Source of the DNA: JBEBGV01 sp040081265
GTDB lineage: Bacteria; Acidobacteriota; Vicinamibacteria; Vicinamibacterales; UBA2999
DNA length: 24,866 bases
NCBI GenBank assembly: GCA_040081265.1
Contig: JBEBGV010000066.1
Span: forward strand, 1-24,866
Direction of reading: 5' to 3'
Positions within the stretch are counted from its first letter, which is position 1. Every line of letters begins with the position of its first letter. Below are positions 5,825 through 14,427 of the stretch, in pieces. The position numbers and the translations under genes were made by a program. The notes beneath the pieces were generated by a model that saw only the letters and a program-made list of their open reading frames with translations, made no database searches and was not told the DNA's origin.

Positions 5825-6472
5825 ATGTTCAACCGAATGATCGTGGCGGCCTTCGCGCTGCTGGTGGCCGGCGGGACACTGGCGGCCCAGCAAACCCGCG
5901 AGCTGAGTCTTCGTGGCGACCGTTTCGCCCCGCTCACCTGGGAGCAGTTGTCTGCCGACCAGCGCGTCATGGTCAACGACCTGCTGTCCGGCACGCGGAC
6001 GACGCTCAATGGTCCCTTCAACGTGCTGCTGCGCAGTCCCGAGATGGGCAACCTGGCGCAGAACCTCGGCGAGTACCTCAGGTTCCGCACGAGTGTGCCA
6101 CTGCGCCTCAACGAGATGGCCATCCTGATGACGGCGAAGTGGTGGTCATCGCAGTACGAGTGGGCCTTGCACAAGACGGCGGCCTTGCGCGCCGGTTTGA
6201 ACGCGTCCGTGATCGATGACCTCCAGGCCGGGCGCCGGCCGGCGGGAATGCAGGCAGACGAGATCGCTGTCTACAACTTCGTGACCGAATTGCATGATCG
6301 TCGGCGCGTCAGCGACAGCACCTTCAGGGCCGCGCGTGATCTCCTTGGCGAGAAGGGTGTGGTGGATCTCATCGGCGTCCTCGGCTACTACGACCTCGTG
6401 TCGATGGTGCTCAACGTCGATCGCTATCCGCTCGAAGCCGGAACGAGCCTGCCGTTTGCGGAACCGCGCTGA
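5825..6472 (+). CDS. Exported carboxymuconolactone decarboxylase-like (CMD/AhpD-fold) protein
   Basis: A 215-aa protein with a Sec signal peptide (residues 1-21, ending LVAGGTLAAQQ), which is unusual for this mostly cytosolic fold. The body reads as the CMD family: GPFNVLLRSPEMGNLAQNLG, then RLNEMAILMTAKWWSSQYEWALH at about 95-118 and GVLGYYDLVSMVLNV near the end. The Cys-x-x-Cys pair of the AhpD peroxidase branch is absent; the EWALH motif matches the decarboxylase-like branch. The substrate is unknown. A GGAGG ribosome site lies just upstream. The export signal suggests a periplasmic role, parallel to the exported enzymes in the large operon downstream. Confidence 0.82.
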   Translation: MFNRMIVAAFALLVAGGTLAAQQTRELSLRGDRFAPLTWEQLSADQRVMVNDLLSGTRTTLNGPFNVLLRSPEMGNLAQNLGEYLRFRTSVPLRLNEMAILMTAKWWSSQYEWALHKTAALRAGLNASVIDDLQAGRRPAGMQADEIAVYNFVTELHDRRRVSDSTFRAARDLLGEKGVVDLIGVLGYYDLVSMVLNVDRYPLEAGTSLPFAEPR

Positions 6473-6511
6473 TCTGCAGTGGTCCAAACGATGGTTGTCT
6501 GAGGAGGCACC

Positions 6512-6934
6512 ATGACGAAGACGCCCAGGTGGTATTTGCCGGTCACGGTTCTCGCGCTGCTCTGGAATCTGATCGGGTGCGCCGCCTATCTGAGCGACGT
6601 GATGCTCACCGCAGAAGACATTGCGCAGATGAGCGCGGCGCAGCAGGCGCTCTACTCGGCCCGGTCGGCGTGGGCGGTGTCGGCGACCGCGATCGCCGTA
6701 TGGGCGGGGGCTGCTGGCTGCGTTGGGCTGATCTGGCGCAAACGGTGGGCGATGCCTCTCCTGCTGGCGTCACTGGCCGGCCTGGTGGTTCAGGACGTCG
6801 CCCTGTTCACGTTGAGCGACGCAGGTGCGCGGCCCGATGCCACCGCGGCTGTTCTGCAGGCCGTGGTGCTGGGGATTGGCATCGCGTTGGTCTATCTCGC
6901 CAGAACCGCGTCGGTGCGAGGCTGGATTTCCTGA
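6512..6934 (+). CDS. Four-helix integral membrane protein, unknown function
   Basis: A 140-aa protein with about four hydrophobic segments (near 8-30, 53-75, 80-97 and 113-132). It opens KTPRWYLPVTVLALLWNLIG with CAAYLSDVMLT after it. The pattern WYxxxxxxALLWNxxGxxxYxxD recurs in small bacterial membrane proteins often mislabelled as sugar transporters; no transport role is established. A strong GAGGAGG ribosome site precedes ATG 6512. Five bases separate it from the collapsed GNAT gene. Confidence 0.72.
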   Translation: MTKTPRWYLPVTVLALLWNLIGCAAYLSDVMLTAEDIAQMSAAQQALYSARSAWAVSATAIAVWAGAAGCVGLIWRKRWAMPLLLASLAGLVVQDVALFTLSDAGARPDATAAVLQAVVLGIGIALVYLARTASVRGWIS

Positions 6935-6939
6935 TTCCG

Positions 6940-7176
6940 ATGACGATCGAGCTCGACGACCTGTCCAGGCCGGCAGTGCACGCGCTGCCGAATGAACACC
7001 TGCAGAACATGCACGCGCTGTCGCAGACAGGTGCGGGTGAGGCTTTCGCACCGGCGCAGCGCCTGTATGAAAGCTTTGGCTTTACCAGCTGCGGCCCGTT
7101 CGGCGACTACCGTCCCGACCCCAACAGTGTCTTCATGACCTTGCCGCTGTCGGCGGCCGCGGAGCGGGGGCGCTAG
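6940..7176 (+). pseudogene. GNAT acetyltransferase gene with internal deletion
   Basis: An open 78-codon frame joins the two ends of a GNAT enzyme. The start MTIELDDLSRPAVHAL with HLQNMHALS is the N-terminus of PhnO/YsnE-like acetyltransferases. It runs directly into AFAPAQRLYESFGF and CGPFGDYRPDPNSVFMT, which is the last helix and strand of the same family. The whole acetyl-CoA-binding core (the RxxGxG/A loop), about 75-85 residues, is missing. The frame is intact across the junction, so it was probably removed by one in-frame deletion near 7020-7050. A catalytic product is not possible. Confidence 0.75.
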
Positions 7177-7968
7177 ATGTTGAGTCGCCGCTGGCATTTG
7201 TTCGGGGTGGTGGCTGGTGTTTTCAGCGCCTGTGGGGTCGTGCTGTCGCAGCAGGAGCGATCGAGTCTTGTCGGCGGCGGGACGTTTCGCATGGGAACGC
7301 CGGCGTCTGCCATTGCTGCGTTGAAGGTGCGATACAACGTGAATTTTCCTGGGGTGTTCGAGGACGAGATGCCGGAACGGCAGGTCACGATCGCCGACTT
7401 TCGAATGGACCGTACGGAAGTCACCAATGCCCGCTTCGCCGAGTTCGTTGCCGCGCATCCCGAGTGGAGCCCCGGTCGCGTTCCATCCCTCGAGCAGAAT
7501 GGCCACTATCTGGAGCACTGGCCCGACGGAAAACCACCGAGCGACAAAGGGGAGCATCCGGTGGTCTTCGTAACCTGGCCGGCGGCGCAGGCGTTTTGCA
7601 CCTGGGCAGGTGGCCGGCTTCCCACTGAGGCCGAGTGGGAGTACGCGGCGCGCGCCGGTCGAGATCAGGAGTTTCCCTGGGGCGACGAGCTGCCGTCCCC
7701 CGAGCGCGCCAACTATGGAGCCAGCGGTTTCAGGGACACGCGTCCCGTGGCCAGTTACCCTGCCGGTGCGTTTGGTCTCTACGACCTGGCCGGCAACGTC
7801 TGGGAGTTCACGGCCGACGCCTGGACGTCGCCAGGCCGGCGCGTACTCCGGGGAGGCAGCTACGGTGGCGGGCCGGTGAATCTGCGCACCCGTTGGCGTG
7901 ACAGTCACGAAGAGCGCAACGCCGTCGCGTTTGTGGGCTTCCGCTGCGGCTACTCGGATCGCTTATGA
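7177..7968 (+). CDS. SUMF1/FGE-fold (formylglycine-generating enzyme-like) protein, catalytic Cys pair absent
   Basis: A 263-aa protein with an N-terminal hydrophobic signal (residues 8-24). The FGE-sulfatase fold is certain: GGTFRMGTP at 34-42, DRTEVTNARFAEFV at 78-91, GRLPTEAEWEYAARAG at 146-161, GLYDLAGNVWEFT at 200-212, RVLRGGSY at 222-229 and VGFRC near the end. In true formylglycine-generating enzymes two copper-binding cysteines follow the GGS motif (human C336 and C341); here those positions are glycine and leucine. It should therefore not oxidise sulfatases, and more likely binds a ligand or acts as a fold-only or EgtB/PvdO-type relative. It shares a 4-bp ATGA overlap with the exonuclease gene. 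Confidence 0.85.
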   Translation: MLSRRWHLFGVVAGVFSACGVVLSQQERSSLVGGGTFRMGTPASAIAALKVRYNVNFPGVFEDEMPERQVTIADFRMDRTEVTNARFAEFVAAHPEWSPGRVPSLEQNGHYLEHWPDGKPPSDKGEHPVVFVTWPAAQAFCTWAGGRLPTEAEWEYAARAGRDQEFPWGDELPSPERANYGASGFRDTRPVASYPAGAFGLYDLAGNVWEFTADAWTSPGRRVLRGGSYGGGPVNLRTRWRDSHEERNAVAFVGFRCGYSDRL

Positions 7969-8849
7969 AGGTTCACCTGGTCGATGGCACGTATGAGCTG
8001 TTCCGCAGCTACTTCGGGGCGCCGCCGAAGACCACGGCGGATGGGCGTCAGGTTGGCGCCACGCTCGGGCTGCTCAACAGCCTCCTGGCACTGCTGACGC
8101 GTTCGGGCGCCACGCACGTGGCATGCGCGTTTGACCACGTCATCGAGTCGTTCCGCAACGATCTGTTCCCGGGATACAAGACCGGCGAAGGCATTCCCAC
8201 CGACTTGATGTCCCAGTTCCCGCTCGCCGAGGAAGCCGCGGCCGCCCTGGGCATCGTCGTCTGGCCGATGGTCGAGTTCGAGGCCGACGATGCCATCGCG
8301 ACGGCGGCGACGGCTTTCCGCGACCTGCCGGCGGTGGAGCAGGTGGTGATCTGCTCGCCCGACAAGGACTTCGCCCAGTTGGTGTCGGGCAACCGCGTTG
8401 TCTGCTGGGACCGGCGTCGCGACATCGTCTACGACGAGCCCGGCGTAGTGGCCAAGTTCGGGGTTTCTCCTGCTTCCATTCCAGACTGGCTCGCCCTGGT
8501 TGGAGACTCGGCCGACGGGTTCCCAGGGCTGACCGGGTGGGGAGAGAAGTCGGCAAGCGCGGTGCTGTCGCGTTATGGCCACCTCGAGTCGATCCCTGAA
8601 GACCCGGCCCTGTGGGGCCTGGGTGCGGCTCGAGGAGTGCGACTGGCCGCGGGTCTGAAGGCCCAGCGAGAGGACGCGCTCCTCTACCGGCGCCTGGCCA
8701 CCTTGCGCACCGACGTCCCCCTGTCAGAGGGGCTCTCCGACCTGGAATGGAAGGGGCCTGGGGAGAGTCTCGCCGCGTTGTGTCGTGAGCTCGGCGACCC
8801 CGGGTTTCCCGGACGCGTTCCAGGTGTCCAGAAGCGTCCATATCCTTGA
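7965..8849 (+). CDS. 5'-3' exonuclease, FEN/PolI N-terminal-like, stand-alone
   Basis: A 294-aa cytosolic nuclease. The metal ligands of the FEN superfamily are in place: Asp7 (LVDGTYELFR), Asp57 (CAFD), the EFEADDA cluster at 104-110, SPDKDF at 131-136 and GDSADGFPG at 180-188, followed by a helix-hairpin-helix (GLTGWGEKSA) for duplex binding. SFRNDLFPGYK matches the helical arch region. It acts on 5' flaps or RNA primers; unlike PolI it carries no polymerase part. The start overlaps the upstream gene (ATGA), so translation is coupled. The C-terminal tail is short and lacks extra domains. The stop is followed by about 170 bp of intergenic DNA. Confidence 0.87.
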   Translation: MKVHLVDGTYELFRSYFGAPPKTTADGRQVGATLGLLNSLLALLTRSGATHVACAFDHVIESFRNDLFPGYKTGEGIPTDLMSQFPLAEEAAAALGIVVWPMVEFEADDAIATAATAFRDLPAVEQVVICSPDKDFAQLVSGNRVVCWDRRRDIVYDEPGVVAKFGVSPASIPDWLALVGDSADGFPGLTGWGEKSASAVLSRYGHLESIPEDPALWGLGAARGVRLAAGLKAQREDALLYRRLATLRTDVPLSEGLSDLEWKGPGESLAALCRELGDPGFPGRVPGVQKRPYP

Positions 8850-9023
8850 ATCACAAGGGTTTTCACGGCCAGCCTCCAACCTTCAACAGAAATTCAGGGT
8901 TCTCTAAAGGCCCCATCCGGGTCTGATCAGGACGGCCAGCCCCCGCCTGGTTTAGATTGCCTGCCCGGTCGGGCGTGCCGCAGGTATGCCCGGGTCTCCG
9001 AACTACAGGCAGGTGCGTCAAGT
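8850..9023 (+). promoter_or_regulatory. Leader/promoter region of the 10-kb exported operon
   Basis: This 174-bp gap is the longest in the right-hand half and precedes the large operon, so its promoter is expected here. A TTTAGATT at 8951-8958 is a weak -10 candidate with no good -35. A small hairpin (gcccg 8963-8967, cgggc 8970-8974) follows in what would be the leader. No riboswitch class was recognised. Confidence 0.3.
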
Positions 9024-11459
9024 ATGGGCAGGCGGACAGGCATTCTCGCGGCAGTCGGACTGTGGCTGCTGGCCATTCAGTGGAGCGGGACGGCGGTGCC
9101 GACGATCGCGACGGTCGAGGCCCAGGCCCCGGCGGCCGCAGCTGTGCCGAATGTCGCCAGCCTCAAGCCGGTCCTTGACCGCTATTGCGTCACCTGCCAC
9201 AACAACCGACTCAACACCGCCGGGCTCAGGCTCGATGGGGTGGACTTCTCAAACGTCGGGGCCCATGCGGAGACACTGGAGAAGGTAGTACGAAAGCTCA
9301 AGGGCGGGATGATGCCGCCACAGGGATCCCCCCAGCCGGACGCGGCCACCAAGGCCGGGCTGGTCAGCGGCCTGGTGGCGGCCCTTGACCGGACCGAGGC
9401 GGCAGCGCCGAACCCGGGCCGGACCCTCCTGCACCGGTTCAACCGGGCCGAGTACGCCAACGCGATCCGCGACCTGCTCGCGGTTGACGTGGATGCGACG
9501 ACGCTCCTCCCGCCCGACGATTCGAGCTTCGGCTTCGACAACATCGCAGACATCCTCGGCGTGTCGCCGCTCCTCATGGAGCGCTACATCAGCGCTGCCG
9601 AAACGATCAGCGCGCTGGCCGTGGGTGATATCACCCAGCAGCGCTCGGCCGTGCTCTACCGCGTGAAGAACGACCTGCCCCAGGGCGAGCACGTCGAGGG
9701 TCTTCCGGAGGGCACGCGCGGCGGAACCAGCGTCCGTCACACGTTCCCGCTCGACGGGGAATACATCATCAAGGTCAAGCTGTGGCGCACGAGCGTCGGG
9801 TTCACCCGGGGTCTGCAGCAGCAGCACGAACTCGAGGTCAGCCTCGACGGGCGGCGCGTCCTGCTGGCGCCGGTTGGCGGGCGCAGCGACTACGAAACGA
9901 GCGTGCTGAATGCCGCCGCCATCGACGCCCAGCTCGACGCCAGATTGCGGGCGCGCGTGAAGGTGACTGCCGGTCCCCACGACCTCGGTGCCACCTTCCT
10001 CGCCATCGCTGGCGGCGTGCTCACGGGTCCCGAGGGACTCTCGCCGACGATGTTCGCGGTCGACCCGCTCTACATCCACGGCGTGCCGGGGATCGAGAGC
10101 GTGCAGATCGAAGGGCCCTTCAACCCGACCGCTCCGCGCGATACGCCCAGCCGCCGCGCCATCTTCGCCTGCCGGCCGACGGGTCCAGCGGATGAAGCGA
10201 CCTGCGCGCGCACCATCTTCAGTCGCCTGGCGCGTCGCGCCTATCGGCGTCCGGTTGGCGAATCCGACCTCCAGCCGCTCATGAAGATGTATCAGGCCGG
10301 GCGACAGGGTGCGGGGTTCGAGCAGGGCATTCAGGTTGGCGTGCAGGGCATCCTGACCAGCCCGCACTTCCTGTTCCGGGCCATTCAGGATCCGGCGAGT
10401 CTGGCGCCGGGAACTGCCTACCGCCTGACCGATCTCGAGCTGGCATCGCGCCTGTCGTTCTTCCTGTGGAGCAGCATTCCCGACGACACCCTGCTCGACC
10501 TGGCGGTGCGCGGCGTGCTCAGGCAGCCGGGCGTGCTCGAGCGCGAGGTTCGGCGCATGCTCGCCGATTCGCGATCGGCGTCGCTCGTCACCAACTTCGG
10601 GGGCCAGTGGCTGCACCTGCGGAACCTGGCGGCGTTTGTGCCGGACCGCACCGACTTCCCGGAATTCGACGACATCCTGCGTCAGGCGATGCGGCGTGAG
10701 ACCGAACTCTTCCTCGCGAGCATTATCGATGAGGATCGCAGCACGCTTGACCTGCTGCGCGCCAACTACACCTTCGTCAACGAGCGACTGGCGCGTCACT
10801 ACCGCATGAAGGGCATCTACGGCAGCCACTTCCGGCGGGTCACGCTGTCCAACCCGGCCAGGTTTGGTCTGCTCGGCCAGGCGAGCATCCTCTCGGTGAC
10901 GTCGTTCCCGAACCGCACCTCACCTGTCGTGCGCGGACGGTTCATCCTCGAGAACATCCTGGGCATCCCGCCCCCTCCGCCTCCGCCCGACGTGAGCAAC
11001 AACCTGCCGGCTGACGCGAAGCCCAAGACCATGCGCGAGCGCATGGCGGTGCACCGGAGCAACCCGACGTGCGCGGCCTGCCACCGGATCATGGATCCGC
11101 TTGGAAATTCGCTCGAGAACTTCGACGCGGTTGGCGCCTGGCGCAGCCGCGACGGTGACCTCGACATCGATCCGACCGACACGCTGGCGGACGGCACCAA
11201 GGTGGACGGGCCAGTGGCGCTGCGCAATTCGCTGCTGGGCACACCGGATCTCTTTGTCAGCACGGTCACGGAGAAGCTGCTCACGTACGCGCTCGGTCGT
11301 GGCTTGACCCATCACGACATGCCCTCGGTTCGCACCATCGTGCGCGACGCCTCGGCGCGCGACTATCGACTCACGGATCTCATTCTTGGCGTGATCAAGA
11401 GCGCCCCGTTTCAGATGAACGTCAAGGCCCCGGCCACGACCGGCACGCGGGCCGAATAG
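9024..11459 (+). CDS. Exported DUF1592/DUF1588/DUF1585 cytochrome-like protein
   Basis: An 811-aa protein with a Sec signal (about 1-35). It has two c-type haem motifs: CVTCH at 55-59 in a planctomycete-type cytochrome domain, and CAACH at 683-687 inside the DUF1588 part. Domain order as read: PSCyt-like (about 45-120), DUF1587 (LHRFNRAEYANAIRDLL, about 135-200), a beta-rich insert, DUF1595 (RRAYRRPVGESDL, about 395-455), DUF1592 (YRLTDLELASRLSFFLWSS, about 460-590), DUF1588 with a polyproline loop at about 650-658, and DUF1585 (about 735-800). This architecture is known from Planctomycetota, Acidobacteriota and Verrucomicrobiota, is almost always beside a DUF1552 gene, and has no proven function. 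A redox role in the periplasm is inferred from the haem sites. Confidence 0.92.
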   Translation: MGRRTGILAAVGLWLLAIQWSGTAVPTIATVEAQAPAAAAVPNVASLKPVLDRYCVTCHNNRLNTAGLRLDGVDFSNVGAHAETLEKVVRKLKGGMMPPQGSPQPDAATKAGLVSGLVAALDRTEAAAPNPGRTLLHRFNRAEYANAIRDLLAVDVDATTLLPPDDSSFGFDNIADILGVSPLLMERYISAAETISALAVGDITQQRSAVLYRVKNDLPQGEHVEGLPEGTRGGTSVRHTFPLDGEYIIKVKLWRTSVGFTRGLQQQHELEVSLDGRRVLLAPVGGRSDYETSVLNAAAIDAQLDARLRARVKVTAGPHDLGATFLAIAGGVLTGPEGLSPTMFAVDPLYIHGVPGIESVQIEGPFNPTAPRDTPSRRAIFACRPTGPADEATCARTIFSRLARRAYRRPVGESDLQPLMKMYQAGRQGAGFEQGIQVGVQGILTSPHFLFRAIQDPASLAPGTAYRLTDLELASRLSFFLWSSIPDDTLLDLAVRGVLRQPGVLEREVRRMLADSRSASLVTNFGGQWLHLRNLAAFVPDRTDFPEFDDILRQAMRRETELFLASIIDEDRSTLDLLRANYTFVNERLARHYRMKGIYGSHFRRVTLSNPARFGLLGQASILSVTSFPNRTSPVVRGRFILENILGIPPPPPPPDVSNNLPADAKPKTMRERMAVHRSNPTCAACHRIMDPLGNSLENFDAVGAWRSRDGDLDIDPTDTLADGTKVDGPVALRNSLLGTPDLFVSTVTEKLLTYALGRGLTHHDMPSVRTIVRDASARDYRLTDLILGVIKSAPFQMNVKAPATTGTRAE

Positions 11460-11471
11460 GGAGTAGGAATC

Positions 11472-12797
11472 ATGTTTCTCGCGAAAAACGCATTGCCCCG
11501 CCGCACGTTCCTGAAGGGCGTCGGTGTCACCCTGGCGCTGCCGCTTCTGGACGCCATGATTCCGGCCGCGACCGCCCTCGCCCAGACTGCCGCCAGGCCG
11601 GTACGTCGCTTCGGCGGCGCCTACTCGCCTAACGGCATGATCATGAGCGCGTGGACGCCGGCGACCGAGGGCGTCGGGTTCGACTTCCCGCTGATTCTCA
11701 AGCCCTTCGAACCCTTCCGCGAGTACGTGAACGTGGTCACCAACCTGCAGACCGGGCCGCAGCGGCAGGGTGGGCACGCGCTGGCTGAGCCCTGCTTCTT
11801 TACTGGCGTCGTCAACCCCAAGAAGACCGAAGGGTTTGACCTCGAAGCGGGCACGACGATCGACCAGGTGCTCGCGACCGAGTACAGCAGGGGCCTGACG
11901 TTCCCGTCGCTCGAAGTCTGCGCCGAAGACTTCACGACGGCGGTCGGCTCGTGCGAGTTCGGGTTCAGTTGCGCCTACCTCAACACCATCTCGTGGCGCA
12001 CGCCGACGCAGCCGCTGCCGATGGAGCTCGATCCGCGGCGGGTGTTTGAACGCATGTTCGGGGGTGGCGGCGGGACGCCCGAGCAGCGGGCGGTCCGCAT
12101 GCGTAACCGCAAGAGCGTGCTCGACGGCGTGACCGAGCAGGCGCGCCTGCTGCAGGCCAAGCTCGCCCCCGCCGATCGCAGCCGGGTTGGCGACTACATG
12201 CAGAACATTCGCGACATCGAGCAGAGGCTCGAGCGCACGGAGGCGCAGAACGCCTCGTCGCCGAACCTGGTCTCGCCCGCCGGTGTTCCTGATGACTACG
12301 CCGAGCATGTGGGCCTGATGTACGACCTGATGGCCACGGCCTTCCAGGCCGACATCACGCGCGTGTTCACCTTCATGATGGGCCGCGAGCTGAGCGGACG
12401 GATCTACCCGAATCTCGGCATCACCGAGCCGCACCACGCCGTGTCGCACCACCAGAACAAGCCGGAACGCATCGCCAAGTACGCGGCCACCAACGCGTTC
12501 CATGCCGAGCTGATCGCGAAGTATCTGACCAGGCTCAAGGCGACGCCGGACGGCAATGGGACGCTGCTCGACAACTCGCTCCTGCTCTGGGGTTCCGGGA
12601 TGGCGAATCCCAACACGCACACGTTCGATCCGCTGCCGGTTGTGCTGCTCGGTGGCGACTCGGGCCACCTCAAGGGTGGACGCAACCTCGTGCAGCCTGA
12701 GCACACGCCGATGGGGAACCTGCTGCTCGCGCTCGCGCACAACGGTGGCGTCGAGCTCGACAAGATGGGCGACAGCACCGGCACGGTGTCGCTGTAA
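11472..12797 (+). CDS. Tat-exported DUF1552 protein
   Basis: A 441-aa protein beginning with a twin-arginine signal (PRRTFLKGVG, Arg10-Arg11, then a hydrophobic stretch and a cut near ATALAQ). The body is DUF1552: RRFGGAYSPNGMIMSAWTP, then GGHALAEPCFFTGV, and SLLLWGSGMANPNTHTFDPL with VVLLGGDSG near the C-terminus. The last block resembles the DUF1501 group of alkaline-phosphatase-like proteins, so a metal-dependent hydrolase fold is possible but unproven. It starts 12 bp after the DUF1592 gene behind AGGGAGTAGGA; the two are nearly always paired. Tat export suggests folding with a cofactor before transport. Confidence 0.9.
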   Translation: MFLAKNALPRRTFLKGVGVTLALPLLDAMIPAATALAQTAARPVRRFGGAYSPNGMIMSAWTPATEGVGFDFPLILKPFEPFREYVNVVTNLQTGPQRQGGHALAEPCFFTGVVNPKKTEGFDLEAGTTIDQVLATEYSRGLTFPSLEVCAEDFTTAVGSCEFGFSCAYLNTISWRTPTQPLPMELDPRRVFERMFGGGGGTPEQRAVRMRNRKSVLDGVTEQARLLQAKLAPADRSRVGDYMQNIRDIEQRLERTEAQNASSPNLVSPAGVPDDYAEHVGLMYDLMATAFQADITRVFTFMMGRELSGRIYPNLGITEPHHAVSHHQNKPERIAKYAATNAFHAELIAKYLTRLKATPDGNGTLLDNSLLLWGSGMANPNTHTFDPLPVVLLGGDSGHLKGGRNLVQPEHTPMGNLLLALAHNGGVELDKMGDSTGTVSL

Positions 12798-12818
12798 CTC
12801 GGGGAGCAGGAGACACGC

Positions 12819-14384
12819 ATGCGACTCACAGTCGTTTCCGTAGCCACCCTGGTTGGTGGAATCGCCACGTCTGCCCTGGCCGGGCAGACGGCGCCGGTGC
12901 GTCCTCGCGCACAGGCCCCGGAGATCGCCGTCACCGTACGGTCGCAGGCGACCGACGCCTTCGGCAACACCGCGTTGCACCGGGCGGTCGAGTCCGACGA
13001 TGTGGCCGAGGTGAATCGGCTGATTCGCGCCAGGGCTGACGTGAACGCGCTCAACCGCTATCACGTGGCGCCACTCTCAACGGCGGTCCTTCACGGCAAT
13101 CTCCCGATCGTCACGGCGTTGCTCGGCGCAGGCGCCGACCCGCGCGTCATCAAGGGGGAGGGCGAGCCGGTGATGCTCACGGCCGCTCGAACCGGGAATG
13201 TCGACATCATCAAGGCGCTGGTTGCCGCGGGTGGTGATGTCAATACGCGGGAGAAGTTCTACGGGCAGACGCCGCTCATGTGGGCGGCGATCGAAGATCA
13301 CGCTGAGGCGATCGTCGAGCTGGCGGCCAGCGGCGCAGACGTGAATGCGCGTGCCAATGTGCTCGAAGGTGAGCCGAGCTGGCGGTACGGAAAAGACAGC
13401 CGCAACGGTATCAACGGCGAGGCGCTGCAGAACTTCAACACCAACTTCTCGAAGGGCGGCCTCAACCCGCTCATGTATGCGGCCCGCCAGGGATCGTCCA
13501 ACGCGGCGCGTGCGTTGCTCGAGAAAGGGGCCAACCCCGCGACCACAGACCCGGAAGGGTACTCGCCGCTGCTGCTGGCGATCATGAACGCTCATTACGA
13601 CACGGCTGCGGTCATGATCGAAAAGGGTGCCGACGTGGCCCAGGTGGATCGCGGCGGTCAGACCCCGCTGTACGCGCTGGTGGATATCCGCTCGCTGCTG
13701 TGGAGCTACAACCGGCCGACGCCGCGGACACAGAACGAGATGACGTCGCTGGATCTCGCCAGGCTGCTCATCGCCAAGGGCGCGCCTGTCAACGCCAAGC
13801 TCACTGGTGCGGCTCGTCGGCCGCTCGGTGGCGGCGGTGCGCCGATCGCCGGTCGTGGCGCTACTCCGTTCCTGCGTGCGGCGGTCACCTCGGACCTGCC
13901 GATGATGAAGCTGCTCCTCGAACACGGCGCCGATCCGAAGGTCGTGACGCAGAACGGTGACAATGCGCTGCACGCCGCCGCAGGCGTTCGGTGGAGCGAC
14001 ACGACGATGAGCACCGCGCAGGCGATGGGCTTTGGCGTCGAGGCCGACTCGGTCGAAGCCATCACCATGCTGATCGGGCTCGGGCTGGACGTCAACACGG
14101 CTGACAAGGCAGGCATGACCGCCATGCACGGCGCGGCGTCGCGCGGTGCGAACCAGATCATCCGGCTGCTCGCCTCACGTGGCGCGAAGCTGGATGTCAT
14201 GAGCAACGCGGACAGCCGCGAACAGACGGTGGACAATGAGCCGTCGCTGGAGATCCCGGGACAGACACCGCTTGACGCGGCGCTCGATTCCGATCCGCCT
14301 CGCACGTCGACGGTGGCACTGCTTCGCGAGCTGATGGGCCAGGACCCGTCCGCGCCGATGCGCGCCCCGACCAAGAAGCGCTAA
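12819..14384 (+). CDS. Exported ankyrin-repeat protein
   Basis: A 521-aa protein with a signal peptide (about 1-21) and at least eight ankyrin repeats. Clear ones include NTALHRAVESDDVAEVNRLI, GEPVMLTAARTGNVDIIKAL, QTPLMWAAIEDHAEAIVELA, GLNPLMYAARQGSSNAARAL, YSPLLLAIMNAHYDTAAVMI, ATPFLRAAVTSDLPMMKLLL and MTAMHGAASRGANQIIRLLA. Longer insertions separate some repeats (about residues 180-205, 295-345 and 395-415). Ankyrin solenoids bind proteins; an exported one inside a DUF1592/DUF1552 operon would most simply act as a periplasmic scaffold or chaperone for the neighbouring enzymes. That role is inferred. It starts 21 bp after DUF1552 with a GGAG site. Confidence 0.92.
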   Translation: MRLTVVSVATLVGGIATSALAGQTAPVRPRAQAPEIAVTVRSQATDAFGNTALHRAVESDDVAEVNRLIRARADVNALNRYHVAPLSTAVLHGNLPIVTALLGAGADPRVIKGEGEPVMLTAARTGNVDIIKALVAAGGDVNTREKFYGQTPLMWAAIEDHAEAIVELAASGADVNARANVLEGEPSWRYGKDSRNGINGEALQNFNTNFSKGGLNPLMYAARQGSSNAARALLEKGANPATTDPEGYSPLLLAIMNAHYDTAAVMIEKGADVAQVDRGGQTPLYALVDIRSLLWSYNRPTPRTQNEMTSLDLARLLIAKGAPVNAKLTGAARRPLGGGGAPIAGRGATPFLRAAVTSDLPMMKLLLEHGADPKVVTQNGDNALHAAAGVRWSDTTMSTAQAMGFGVEADSVEAITMLIGLGLDVNTADKAGMTAMHGAASRGANQIIRLLASRGAKLDVMSNADSREQTVDNEPSLEIPGQTPLDAALDSDPPRTSTVALLRELMGQDPSAPMRAPTKKR

Positions 14385-14427
14385 TTTCTCAAACCCAAGC
14401 ACGCGGTAACTCACTCAAGGAGTACCA

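Noticed and set aside
7177..8849. SUMF1-like gene plus nuclease as a possible defence island
   Set aside because: No other defence-type genes are nearby, the nuclease is a plain FEN/PolI type and the SUMF1-like protein appears exported.
9249..10829. 526-codon minus-strand frame opposite the DUF1592 gene
   Set aside because: Same reason: antisense to clear domains, no start site and no recognisable motif.
10970..10990. C-rich tract that looks like a simple repeat
   Set aside because: It encodes the polyproline loop normally found in DUF1588-containing proteins, so it is coding and expected.
10920..13064. 714-codon minus-strand frame opposite the DUF1592/DUF1552/ankyrin genes
   Set aside because: It spans three well-supported plus-strand genes and is rich in Arg, His and Gly, as expected for the antisense of GC-rich codons.
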